A stretch of DNA of 39,592 nucleotides from Candidatus Helarchaeota ASGARD archaeon Hel_GB_A (GCA_005191415.1 SUPS01000003.1:1-39592); one strand, 5' to 3'; positions 25,335 to 33,454 are shown, numbered from the stretch's first letter. Translations and numbers: made by a program. Notes: generated by a model from the letters alone, not told the origin.

Positions 25335-26135
25335 ATGCCAGATTGGACTGATTTAACTAAAAAATTAGAACAATATTTACGTTTGAAGACTTTTCCCATT
25401 GCATTCAAACTTTTAGAAAATGAAGAAGATCTCTATAAGAACAAATGGTGCCGCATTGCAGAGGAAAAAGCCACTCTCTGCCAATTAATTACACGCGTTC
25501 GTTGCTTTGATTGGACGGTCGGGGCAAAAATCGAGAGCTTTGCCACCCCCATATGCCCTTATATGCTTGGTCTAGTCGAAAAACCGCAAATGGTAAAAGA
25601 CGGCACCTATCGCGCTATTAAATGGTTTAAAAAACTTGAAGACTCTAAGAAATTCGAGGACACCTTTCCTACTGTTCCATTCGGGAAATATAAAGCGGTC
25701 ATGATGGCGCCCCTTGTTTATAATCCTTTCGACCCTGATATCATCCTCATTTACGGGAATCCCGCCCAAATGATCCTCATTATCAACGCGCTTCAATACC
25801 GGGACTACGAACGGCTCCAGTTTTTCTGTGTAGGCGAATCTTCTTGCGCCGATTATATCGCCCAGTGTTATCTTACCAAAAAACCTTCCTTAACAATTCC
25901 TTGCTATGGAGAGCGCCGATTTGGACACGCCCAAGATGATGAAATGGTCATTGCAATACCTGCAGAAATGTTGGAAAAACTTGTGAAAGGTTTAAAATTT
26001 CTCTACGGACGAGGCATTCGGTATCCCATCCCTTACTATGGCTGTGAAGTCGATCCCACACCAGGCCTTTTTGATGCATATGGCGGCACACGAAAATATA
26101 AGAAACAACGCGTAAAATATGAAGAAGAAGATTAA
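25335..26135 (+). CDS. DUF169 family protein
   Basis: A 266-residue protein of the DUF169 (COG2043) family. It has the typical opening, DLTKKLEQYLRLKTFPIAFKLL, a conserved Cys cluster (TLCQLI, ICPYMLGL, ESSCADYI, TIPCYGERRFG), and the late motif DDEMVIAIPAEMLEKLVKGL. The conserved cysteines suggest a metal or redox cofactor. DUF169 genes occur widely in anaerobes without a proven reaction. It starts 15 bp after the PHP gene. Codon use here is somewhat more C-rich than in the neighbouring AT-rich genes. Family assignment is good, function unknown. Confidence 0.83.
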   Translation: MPDWTDLTKKLEQYLRLKTFPIAFKLLENEEDLYKNKWCRIAEEKATLCQLITRVRCFDWTVGAKIESFATPICPYMLGLVEKPQMVKDGTYRAIKWFKKLEDSKKFEDTFPTVPFGKYKAVMMAPLVYNPFDPDIILIYGNPAQMILIINALQYRDYERLQFFCVGESSCADYIAQCYLTKKPSLTIPCYGERRFGHAQDDEMVIAIPAEMLEKLVKGLKFLYGRGIRYPIPYYGCEVDPTPGLFDAYGGTRKYKKQRVKYEEED

Positions 26136-26223
26136 AAACGCCCTCTACTCAAATTTTTATTAGAAAGCCACCTTTTTAAATAGCATACGTTTATAGGACA
26201 CCAATTCGTTATTAATTCATGGA

Positions 26224-26924
26224 ATGACAACTGATGAGGAACAATAAGTTTCTAAGGAAACTATTGAACATAGACTTAGGATATTTACGATAATTTTGCA
26301 TCTTGAGTTTTTATTATTGATCATTTCTACTTTTTTTATTTCAAATATTGAAAATAATAATTATTCAAGCGAAATCTCATTTTTTATCATATGGGGAACT
26401 TTACTTCTTCCTATAGTCTTTGTTAATGGCATATATGAATCTAAACTGAAAAAATATGAATCAGAAATCGAAATTACTCCTTTAGAGCAATTATTTGAAA
26501 ATCTTTCAGAATATAAAAATGGTAGAGCCCAAAGAATTGAATTAATCTCGGCATATATGAATCTAAACTAAAAAAATATGAATCAGAAATCGAAATTACT
26601 CCTTTAGAGCAATTATTTGAGACGTTCTCAGAATATAAAAATGGTAGAGCCCAAAGAATTGAATTACTCTATAAAGCACATAAAATTCTCCAATATAAAG
26701 TCTATATGGACAAAAATGAAATCGTTGGAACTTGTATTATATGCCATTTATCAATTAATTCCTCTGACGAAATAGTACAATGCCCAAATTGTGGTGTAAA
26801 AGCCCATAAATCACATTTTTTAGAATGGCTAAAAATCAAGGGACGTTGTCCGTTTTGTAAATCAAAGATTCAAATTAAAACACAATCAACCTCAATTCTA
26901 ATTAAAAAAATAAAAAATAGATAA
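26224..26924 (+). pseudogene. Broken membrane-anchored RING-type zinc-finger gene
   Basis: ATG 26224 opens MTTDEEQ, then a TAA at 26245. The same frame continues as VSKETIEHRL and a hydrophobic segment (FLLLIISTFFI, then a second helix). A 122-bp tandem duplication (26428-26549 and 26550 onward) then shifts the frame, ending the first frame at 26571. The second copy is in frame with the zinc finger at 26706-26924. Its ligands, numbered from M at 26706, are C10, C13, C26, C29, H34, H37, C48 and C51, a RING-H2-like cross-brace order. Removing one copy joins both halves into one frame. RING E3 proteins occur in Asgard ubiquitin systems. Ligase activity is not shown. Confidence 0.72.
26428..26665 (+). 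repeat. 122-bp diverged tandem duplication inside the RING-type gene
   Basis: Both copies begin GGCATATATGAATCTAAACT, at 26428 and 26550. The unit of 122 bp is two bases short of a multiple of three, so it moves the reading frame. The copies differ at one base early (G/A, which creates the TAA that closes the first frame) and at five bases in a short block (AAATC versus GACGT region). The divergence argues against a simple assembly duplication. Confidence 0.9.
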
Positions 26925-27026
26925 GCCATATATTTAGATGTGTTTCAAGAACGGCGATTAGATGCATATCCAAGATCTGAAATTTTTTTCAAAAATTTTG
27001 GAAATAAACATGGTGTAATAAATTGA
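26925..27026 (+). other. Open fragment ending in a stop/start overlap with a HEPN remnant
   Basis: After the RING stop codon the same frame is open for 33 codons, including YLDVFQERRLDAYPRSE, and ends in TGA 27024-27026. The TTG at 27023 of the next frame overlaps that stop (ATTGA). It has no own start codon. It may be the C-terminal stub of a lost gene, for example a nucleotidyltransferase partner of the HEPN gene, but I do not recognise it. Confidence 0.3.
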
Positions 27027-27196
27027 CTTCTGGTTTACTAAAAGATTTTGCAATAAAACTAATTCAAGAGGCAGAATCTGAATTAGACTCTGCCAAAAGT
27101 CAATTAAAAGAATTTAGATTTCATAAATGTGTTTTTGAATCACAACAATGTGTAGAAAAATTGATGAAAGCAACTTTAACTTTATTCTCATTGTAA
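27023..27196 (+). pseudogene. Truncated HEPN-domain remnant
   Basis: A 57-codon frame from TTG 27023 encodes the N-terminal half of a HEPN domain: LIQEAESELDSAKSQL, then ESQQCVEKLMKATL. The A-x-x-D/E-L-x-x-A and Q-Q-x-V-E-K-x-x-K-A helices are typical of MNT/HEPN toxin-antitoxin proteins. It stops after about half of the domain, before the region where the R-x4-6-H nuclease motif would be. The start overlaps the stop of the preceding fragment. It is therefore likely an inactive remnant of a HEPN-MNT pair. Confidence 0.55.
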
Positions 27197-27219
27197 AAAT
27201 ATTGTAAAGGAGAGTTATT

Positions 27220-29772
27220 TTGGTTAGTGAGCGAATAAAACGTCTGAAACGGAGATATCAGACGGAAATCCCCATAATATCCATCGAAAGAGCAAAATAT
27301 TATACGGAAAAATGGTTTGAATTGGATGAAAAGATTCCTCTTAATATTCGATTTGCTTTGGCAATGAAACATGTCTACGAGAATATGACATTCTATGTAA
27401 ATCCCGATGATCATATTGCTGGATATTGGACCGAGACGTTCCTAGGTGTGCCAATCGATATTGAACGGGGTGTTTTCAATAACGTTCTCAAAAATGAAAT
27501 ACGTCGGCGTTCGCTTCTCTGGTTCCGGATCAAATCTTATCTAAAGACCTTGTGGTTCCTTATAAAAAAGAGACAGGTGATTACGGCTATTCGGAATATG
27601 CGGAACACGAAAGAATCACAACCCATGAATATGGGAATTACTCCTATGGATAAGCGGAAAATAAATCCCTACAGAATAGATAAAAAGGATAGAAAAATTT
27701 TACTGAAACATATCCTCCCTAAATGGAAAGGAAAAACAATTATCGATATTATTGAAAGAGAAGTTGCTAAATCGGGATATATTTCTGGGAATATGTTAGA
27801 TTTTAGTGCTGCATTGCCTGCGAATAATTCAAAACAAATTTTAATGATTTCTATGGCGTCTAATATTGCCTTTCCTCAGGGACATGTCATTTTAGACTAT
27901 GAGACTGCCATAAATAAAGGTCTTCTCAATCTCAAAGCTGAGGTTCAAGCCCAGCTAAAAAATGCATCCTTAACTCCAGATGCTATAACTTTTCTTCGGT
28001 CTATTGATATAGCACTCGATGGTGTAATTATTTTTGCGAAGCGGTTAGCAGAGAAAATAGAGGAAAAATATAACTCTGAAACCGATCCAAAACAAAAAGA
28101 AATTCTCCAAAAAATGCTTGCTAATTGTAGAAAAGTTCCTTTATATCCCCCTGATACCTTTTATGAGGCGGTTCAATCTGCCTGGACCATTAAAACAGCA
28201 GTGGAACTTGCTCACCCCATCAATTTTCATTGTTTTGGACGAATGGATCAAATACTTTACCCTTATTACAAAAAAAGTATAGATGCGGGACTTATTAATC
28301 CTGATGAAGCTCGTGAATTGCTAGAAGAATTACTTCTAAAAGTTATGTCTCAAAATATTCGTCCTGAATCTAATATGCTAGCTAATTTTTATCACCGGTA
28401 TTTGGGATCAACTCCTATCACCTTAGGGGGGCTCAAATCAGATGGGACTGATGCGTCAAACGAATTAACTGAGCTTTTTCTTGAAGCTGCGAATAATTCA
28501 CGAGCTGTAACTAATATATCCCTCAGGGTCCATCAAAATACACCGGATTCAATTCTTCTTAAAGCCGCAGACGTGCTGTATCAAGGTAGTTCAAATATCT
28601 CACTATTCAATGATGATGTAAATATTGAGGCGATGAAAAATCGAGGATTTTCTGAAGAAGATGCACTAAATTATGCCATAATGGGCTGTGTAGAAATGAC
28701 ATGTCCTGGTAAAACTGGCGGCATGAGCGCCAACTCCTTGCTTCTCTGCCGATTGCTCGATATGACTATGCGAAATGGCAATTCACAGACAATGATCGGA
28801 ACTATTAAAAACCTTGGACCAAAAACTGGAGATCCTGATTCTTTTAACACATTCGAAGAATTTCTTCAAGCCTTCTTTACTCAAGGGAAAAAACAAATCG
28901 AAATGATCGTGAATGTTTCTAATCTCCGAGATCAAATTTATGCCGAGTATTTACCAGCCCCTTACATCTCCGCATTCATAGAGGGCTGCTTGGAAAGTAA
29001 AAAGGATGTAACACAAGGTGGCGCAATCTATGACCTTTCAGGTATTTCCTTTATCAATAGCATTGCAAATCTAACGGATTCCCTCTATGTCATTAAAAAA
29101 TTGATTTTCGAAGAAAAGAAAATAACATTTGCTGAGTTATTAAAGGCAATTGACAAAAATTTTAATGGATACGAAGCACTCCACCGTGAAATACTCAAAC
29201 TTCCGGGCAAATGGGGTAATGGTTACCAGGAAGTTGATGAGCTTGCTCGATTCATCTCAACTCAACTTTTTAAAGAAACTTATAAGTACAAGACTTACCG
29301 GGGCGGCGTTTTCGTTCCTTATGTCATTAGCATGACTACACATACAATTGATGGACGCATCTCCATTGCATCTCCTGATGGTCGTTTGGCTGCAACTCCC
29401 TACGCTGCGAGCTGTAACCCCTACAATGTCGAGAAAAATGGGCTTTCTGCCGTTCTCAGATCCGTTGCAGCACTCGACTTTCATCATGTGCTGGGATGTG
29501 CCGTCAATGTTAAATTCCATCCAACTGCAATCGGGGAACGCAATGAATTGCGAAAAAAATGGATTGATCTTATCAGAACTTATTTCAAGTTAGGAGGCGC
29601 CCAAATACAGCCTACTGTGGTCTCTGTGGAAGATTTACGTAATGCCCAGAAAAATCCAGAACTCTACGGGGATTTAATAGTTAAGGTCGGTGGATACTCC
29701 GCCTACTTTACAGAACTTGGGATTGAAATTCAGAATGAAATTATTGCACGAACAGAACATCAATATTCCTAA
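27220..29772 (+). CDS. Glycyl radical enzyme (PFL / dehydratase superfamily)
   Basis: An 850-residue glycyl radical enzyme. Thiyl-radical Cys is C490 in IMGCVEMTCPGKTGG, with E492 after it. The radical Gly is G825 in KVGGYSAYF, where most relatives have R-V-x-G-Y. The GCVE motif and the overall length resemble diol dehydratase, choline lyase and related classes more than pyruvate formate-lyase, which has two adjacent Cys. A hydrophobic insert near 95-120 is basic and unusual. TTG 27220 has AAAGGAGAG 6 nt upstream, an excellent SD. The activase is not adjacent; the radical SAM protein at 34.5-35.8 kb is the only candidate in the window. Substrate unknown. Confidence 0.9.
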   Translation: MVSERIKRLKRRYQTEIPIISIERAKYYTEKWFELDEKIPLNIRFALAMKHVYENMTFYVNPDDHIAGYWTETFLGVPIDIERGVFNNVLKNEIRRRSLLWFRIKSYLKTLWFLIKKRQVITAIRNMRNTKESQPMNMGITPMDKRKINPYRIDKKDRKILLKHILPKWKGKTIIDIIEREVAKSGYISGNMLDFSAALPANNSKQILMISMASNIAFPQGHVILDYETAINKGLLNLKAEVQAQLKNASLTPDAITFLRSIDIALDGVIIFAKRLAEKIEEKYNSETDPKQKEILQKMLANCRKVPLYPPDTFYEAVQSAWTIKTAVELAHPINFHCFGRMDQILYPYYKKSIDAGLINPDEARELLEELLLKVMSQNIRPESNMLANFYHRYLGSTPITLGGLKSDGTDASNELTELFLEAANNSRAVTNISLRVHQNTPDSILLKAADVLYQGSSNISLFNDDVNIEAMKNRGFSEEDALNYAIMGCVEMTCPGKTGGMSANSLLLCRLLDMTMRNGNSQTMIGTIKNLGPKTGDPDSFNTFEEFLQAFFTQGKKQIEMIVNVSNLRDQIYAEYLPAPYISAFIEGCLESKKDVTQGGAIYDLSGISFINSIANLTDSLYVIKKLIFEEKKITFAELLKAIDKNFNGYEALHREILKLPGKWGNGYQEVDELARFISTQLFKETYKYKTYRGGVFVPYVISMTTHTIDGRISIASPDGRLAATPYAASCNPYNVEKNGLSAVLRSVAALDFHHVLGCAVNVKFHPTAIGERNELRKKWIDLIRTYFKLGGAQIQPTVVSVEDLRNAQKNPELYGDLIVKVGGYSAYFTELGIEIQNEIIARTEHQYS

Positions 29773-29951
29773 TTAAACCTGCTTGAATATTTGTTTTAAG
29801 TGAAATACGCCTTATTTTACAGTAGAATGTCGCCAGCTGTCGCATTGACATCTTAAAATTTCTTTCCATAAATTTACATAAAATTTTATGCTATAAACAT
29901 AAAAATTTGTAAAATCATTTTATTGTTATAAAATTTAGTAGGTGGAAACAA

Positions 29952-30131
29952 ATCGAGAAGGTCGCGATTTCATTAATCATAGACGACTTTCAATATATTT
30001 ACGACGTTTCAATCGAAGAAGAAGAAAAGAGAAACGTAGATTTCCGTAAATTACGTTTTAATTTAGCAACAGCATTGTTAGATCTCCATGAACAAATCGG
30101 AAAACTTCCCTATTCTAACCTGTGGAATTAA
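29952..30131 (+). CDS. Small ORF with SD but only a non-AUG start (59 aa)
   Basis: The frame from 29913 to 30131 is open and contains ordinary-looking acidic protein sequence (IIDDFQYIYDVSIEEEEKR, then LATALLDLHEQIGKLPY). Its only ATG/GTG/TTG codon is a TTG 39 codons into the 59-codon segment. TAGGTGG ends 6 nt before ATC 29952, so ATC is the best-placed start. A TTATAAAAT box lies about 25 bp upstream. I do not recognise the protein. It may belong with the three other small ORFs in this 1-kb stretch. Confidence 0.4.
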   Translation: MEKVAISLIIDDFQYIYDVSIEEEEKRNVDFRKLRFNLATALLDLHEQIGKLPYSNLWN

Positions 30132-30187
30132 TTTTTTTATTTGATTTATAATTTATAGACGTGGAATATAAGTGGAGGTGAATTTTC

Positions 30188-30355
30188 ATTACTGCAATCG
30201 AAGATCTACTTAAAGAACTCACGAATCCAGATAATTGGTCCTCTGCAAAAATTATCTTTGATTATCTCTCTGATTTCAAATTAAAGAAAAAAGATGATAT
30301 TGAAATATCCGAAAATGGTCTTGTAAAAGGTCTTATCATTAGACGGAAAAAATAA
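30188..30355 (+). CDS. Small ORF with perfect SD and an ATT start (55 aa)
   Basis: GGAGGTGA at 30174-30181 is one of the best Shine-Dalgarno matches in the window. Seven bases after its GGAGGTG core is ATT 30188, opening a 55-codon frame with protein-like sequence (AIEDLLKELTNPDNWSSAK, KKKDDIEISENGLVKGL). The frame has no ATG, GTG or TTG at all. The only other candidate is ATT 30182, too close to the SD. The protein is unrecognised, soluble and basic at its C terminus. An upstream TTTATAATTTATAG may be its promoter. Confidence 0.5.
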   Translation: MTAIEDLLKELTNPDNWSSAKIIFDYLSDFKLKKKDDIEISENGLVKGLIIRRKK

Positions 30356-30480
30356 TTCTTCATCATTCCCTTTACAGCAATCCGATATATTGAGTTTAAA
30401 CGAAAGTCATAGGCTATCTGAATGGATTAAAGGTAATAGATAAGTTTTGAAAAAAACTAAAAGACAATTAATTAAAAAAA

Positions 30481-30600
30481 TTATCCTAACATATTTTTAA
30501 TTGCATCAATGAGTGGAATAATAATATTCAATCCCACAAATACTGCAATCGTTAGGCTAATTGCAATGAGGAGGGCTTTTTCAAGAGTTAATTCGACCAT
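30481..30600 (-). CDS. Single-helix small membrane protein (39 aa)
   Basis: A 39-residue protein with one long hydrophobic helix (LLIAISLTIAVFVGLNIIIP) between a short acidic N terminus and a short C-terminal tail; it is too short for the ORF track. TTTTTATAT (minus strand, 30621-30629) is centred 25 bp before the ATG, giving a leaderless promoter. It is divergent from another small membrane protein of similar design. The function is unknown; it may be a subunit of a membrane complex or a regulator. Confidence 0.6.
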   Translation of the reverse strand: MVELTLEKALLIAISLTIAVFVGLNIIIPLIDAIKNMLG

Positions 30601-30676
30601 GTAATCAAGTTCTAAAAAGGATATAAAAACTTCTTAGTTTGCGGAGTTTAAATAATATTTTCAAAACAAAAAGGAC

Positions 30677-30874
30677 ATGTTACAAATATTTCTTTTGAAT
30701 ACGTTATGGAGTTACTTACGACTAAATTTTCAGTGTAATATGCTGTCGCCTATTATGGAAGAAGGACTGCTAATTGGTATTGCAATCGTAGCGATATTGA
30801 TTATTCTTGGAATAATTTTGGGTGTTTTTGATTGGATTGCAGAATCGTTTAGTTCTCTATTTGATCATTTCTAG
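30677..30874 (+). CDS. Single-helix small membrane protein
   Basis: Up to 65 residues. The core from M at 30755 (39 residues) has the same design as the divergent minus-strand gene: a short acidic start, a helix (LIGIAIVAILIILGIILGV), and an aromatic tail (FDWIAESFSSLFDHF). ATG 30677 is supported by TTTAAATAATATTT centred about 25 bp upstream. The internal ATGs 30740 and 30755 are alternatives with no SD. The last segment is followed after 63 bp by the E2/RWD-like gene. Function unknown. Confidence 0.5.
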   Translation: MLQIFLLNTLWSYLRLNFQCNMLSPIMEEGLLIGIAIVAILIILGIILGVFDWIAESFSSLFDHF

Positions 30875-30937
30875 GCTGTGGCAAGTTTTTTCCGGAATCT
30901 AAAAGACATTTATAATTGAAAAGAGATATTCTTTCTT

Positions 30938-31669
30938 GTGACAAAGGATGTTGTACCCGAGGGAGAGCTACTTTCTCATCTTGAGGCGGATTTGAATGAA
31001 GCATGGGAGCAATTAAAGCAACTGAAACAAGCACGAAACCGAGGACAGGTGGGATTGGAGCAATATAAGAACTCTAAATTAGAGTTGGAAAGGCGGATTG
31101 ATGATTTATCAAAAAGAATTTACTACATAAATAAAGCAAGGAAGCAAATTCCCGATAAAGAAGAAAGGATACTTCAAGAAGCACAATTATTGATGAATGA
31201 ATATCAGGTAGATTTAATAGATGATCAAATTTCTCATATGCGAATCTATTTAACGATTTCTGTCCATGAAACTTATGTTATCGAAGTGAATTTTAGCAAT
31301 CCAAAAGTTCCACTGTTCAAAATTCCCGCAGATTTACCTAAACTAATAGGAAATCCCTATGAAACTATTGAATCCCTTAAAACATGGCAAGGCCGCCCCG
31401 ATCAACATTTAATTAATATCCTTCGAGAAATCGAGCAAAAATTATTAAATTTGGAATTGGCGAAATCCTTGCCAGAACTCGAGTTAGAACGAGGCCGTGT
31501 AATGGCTCAAGCTAAAAAATTAGAAGACGAAAAGGCATATAATCAAGCTATGGTTTTTTACAATTATGCTGCTGATATTTCAGAACGGCTTGGCAATCAT
31601 GCTATCGCAATGGTATGCCGAATGAAGGCAAAAAAGATGGAAGAAGCAATAAAACAAGCAAATCCTTAA
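30938..31669 (+). CDS. Coiled-coil / E2-RWD-like / MIT-TPR-like protein
   Basis: A 243-residue cytosolic protein starting at GTG. Residues 10-72 are a coiled coil. Residues about 75-172 fit a ubiquitin-conjugating/RWD fold: a first helix ERILQEAQLLMNEY, two or three strands (MRIYLTISVHETYVIEVNF), a P-x-x-P-x-F-K-I-P turn, IGNPYETIESLKTW, and the last helix LINILREIEQKLL. The only cysteine is C227, outside this domain, so it cannot be a thioester E2; a UEV/RWD adaptor role is more likely. Residues 180-240 form a helical hairpin like MIT or TPR modules. Its TAA shares four bases with the cofE stop. All from fold pattern, not from a signature. Confidence 0.5.
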   Translation: MTKDVVPEGELLSHLEADLNEAWEQLKQLKQARNRGQVGLEQYKNSKLELERRIDDLSKRIYYINKARKQIPDKEERILQEAQLLMNEYQVDLIDDQISHMRIYLTISVHETYVIEVNFSNPKVPLFKIPADLPKLIGNPYETIESLKTWQGRPDQHLINILREIEQKLLNLELAKSLPELELERGRVMAQAKKLEDEKAYNQAMVFYNYAADISERLGNHAIAMVCRMKAKKMEEAIKQANP

Positions 31670-32430
31670 CTTTTCAATAAACTATTCATGTATAAACATT
31701 CAGATTCTGATATTGTTATCTTACTAGTTATTTTATCAGTCAATTTGATAGGAGCTCCTTTAATTAAAACTGCAGGAATCTGTTCATCGCCTTCTCCCAT
31801 TAATAACTGAGCCGCACTTACTAAATCATCTGCTATAGCACGAAAAGTGATTTGTAATTCCCGTCCATACAGATCTTTTTTTCCTCGGAAATCTTCGACT
31901 GGTTCCATCCCTGCAACCCCAATGGCAACCCCAATAGTTCCTCGTCGTAACGGTTGCACTCTACTATCTCCAATTATCACTGCAATTTTCTTATGAAATT
32001 TTTTTTCCAGGAAATTTTTTATAGATTGCGCCGATTTCTGGGGATTTCTGGGAAATAACACTACACATCCAGGAGGGGCATTGGAAAAATCAACCCCTGC
32101 ATTTGCAATCAGAGTATCATTCTTTATTGTCAAAAGAACGCCTTCCACCCCACCTAAAATGACATCTGATTCTTGAATAATAATTTCAACGATTCGGGGG
32201 TCCATTTGATATTTATTTCCTAATGTTTCAGCCTTTTCTGAAGGCGAAATCTTCTCTATAATTGAGAAACGCCCTTCAGTAATAGCCAATGGTGTTTCGG
32301 CAATCACAATTACGTCTCCATCATCAAGCACCACTTTCGATTCACGAATTGTATTGTAAAGTATTTCTGTAATTGAATCTCCTTCTTTTATAAGAGGTGT
32401 TCTTAATGGAATTAAAGTTATGTTTTTCAA
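31666..32430 (-). CDS. cofE: Coenzyme F420-0:L-glutamate ligase (CofE family)
   Basis: A 254-residue CofE-type ligase that adds glutamates to F420-0 with GTP. Family features: PLIKEGD, a hydrophobic strand ending GDVIVIAET, DPRIVEIIIQES, ANAGVDFSN, VIIGDSR followed by GVAIGVAGMEPVEDFRGKKDLYG, and a helix AIADDLVSAAQLLMGEGDE. The usual R-P-W-R after the D-S motif is QPLRRG here, so it is a diverged member and another gamma-glutamyl ligase role is possible. It is transcribed after folP (57 bp). The pair suggests F420 and pterin cofactor supply for C1 metabolism. Confidence 0.85.
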   Translation of the reverse strand: MKNITLIPLRTPLIKEGDSITEILYNTIRESKVVLDDGDVIVIAETPLAITEGRFSIIEKISPSEKAETLGNKYQMDPRIVEIIIQESDVILGGVEGVLLTIKNDTLIANAGVDFSNAPPGCVVLFPRNPQKSAQSIKNFLEKKFHKKIAVIIGDSRVQPLRRGTIGVAIGVAGMEPVEDFRGKKDLYGRELQITFRAIADDLVSAAQLLMGEGDEQIPAVLIKGAPIKLTDKITSKITISESECLYMNSLLKS

Positions 32431-32487
32431 TGTAAGTCCTCACAAATAAAAAAATTAAGCTGTACATAATTACTAACTAAGACACCT

Positions 32488-33336
32488 TTAAGATTTATCG
32501 GTTTTAGCTTGCAAACGTAAGGCTTCTGAAATTTTTACAATATCTCGTGTAACACCCACATCATGGGTCCTTATAATATGTGCACCATTATACACCGCAA
32601 TTGCAGTAGCGGCTAAGCTTCCTATTAATCGATCAGCAGGATTGGGCTTTTGAAGAATATCTCCAATGAATGATTTCCTTGAAATTCCGACTAAAATAGG
32701 TTTATTGAATTTTCGTAATTCCTCTAGCTGATTTATAATTGCTAAATTAAATTGATAAAGTTTAGTTGGGATCCAACGTCCAATACCGGGATCAATTATT
32801 ATTTTCCCCGGCTCTATCCCGTTCTCAATGGCGTATGTGATCGATTTTTGTAAAGCAGCCTTGATTTCGTTCATTGTAAGCCGATCACCAGGTTTATCCT
32901 GTGTTGCCATAAGAATCAACGGACAATCAAATTCTTTTGCTATTTTAACTAATTTTGGGTCAGTCTGTAACGCACTAACGTCATTTATAATATGACATCC
33001 GAGATCCAAAGCCTCTTTCGCTACTTCGGCATATTGGGTATCTATCGAGATGGGAATTGATACCGCATCTAAAAGCGCTTTAATAGCAGGTATGACACGC
33101 TCTTTCTCAGTTTTAATGGAAATTGTATGAACTCCAGGGGCAGTTGAGCGCCCTCCCACATCTAAGATATCGCATCCCTCCCGAACCATATTCTGAGCTA
33201 TTTCCACGATTTCAGTAAGGTTATGATATACTGAACCTTGGTAAAATGATTCTGGACTTAAATTAATTATGCCCATAAGCCTCGTAGGAGCCTCATCACC
33301 TATAGGAATTCCCGCAATTTCAGCATAAATTTTCAT
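32488..33336 (-). CDS. folP: Dihydropteroate synthase family protein
   Basis: A 282-residue TIM-barrel enzyme of the dihydropteroate synthase family, which joins a hydroxymethylpterin pyrophosphate to an aromatic amine. Motifs: MGIINLSPESFY (loop 1), DVGGRSTAPG (loop 2), SIDTQ, INDVSA, IDPGIG, GISRKSFIG and IRTHDV. The family consensus D-S-F in loop 1 is E-S-F here. In archaea that use methanopterin the amine may differ from 4-aminobenzoate, so the exact substrate is open. It lies upstream of cofE in one operon. ATG 33336 has no strong SD. Confidence 0.85.
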   Translation of the reverse strand: MKIYAEIAGIPIGDEAPTRLMGIINLSPESFYQGSVYHNLTEIVEIAQNMVREGCDILDVGGRSTAPGVHTISIKTEKERVIPAIKALLDAVSIPISIDTQYAEVAKEALDLGCHIINDVSALQTDPKLVKIAKEFDCPLILMATQDKPGDRLTMNEIKAALQKSITYAIENGIEPGKIIIDPGIGRWIPTKLYQFNLAIINQLEELRKFNKPILVGISRKSFIGDILQKPNPADRLIGSLAATAIAVYNGAHIIRTHDVGVTRDIVKISEALRLQAKTDKS

Positions 33337-33454
33337 ACCACTTTCCTTCTTGTTCGTCTATTTTAAAGTTTATCATGTGAGACTATTTGTTATCGTATAC
33401 CACCTATGAGAAAGAAAAATAGAAAAATTAATCGAAAAAAAAGGAAAAAAAGAA

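Noticed and set aside
29150-29593. Three ORFs within the 3' part of the glycyl radical enzyme
   Set aside because: All overlap the conserved GRE frame and have no own signals; frame shadows.
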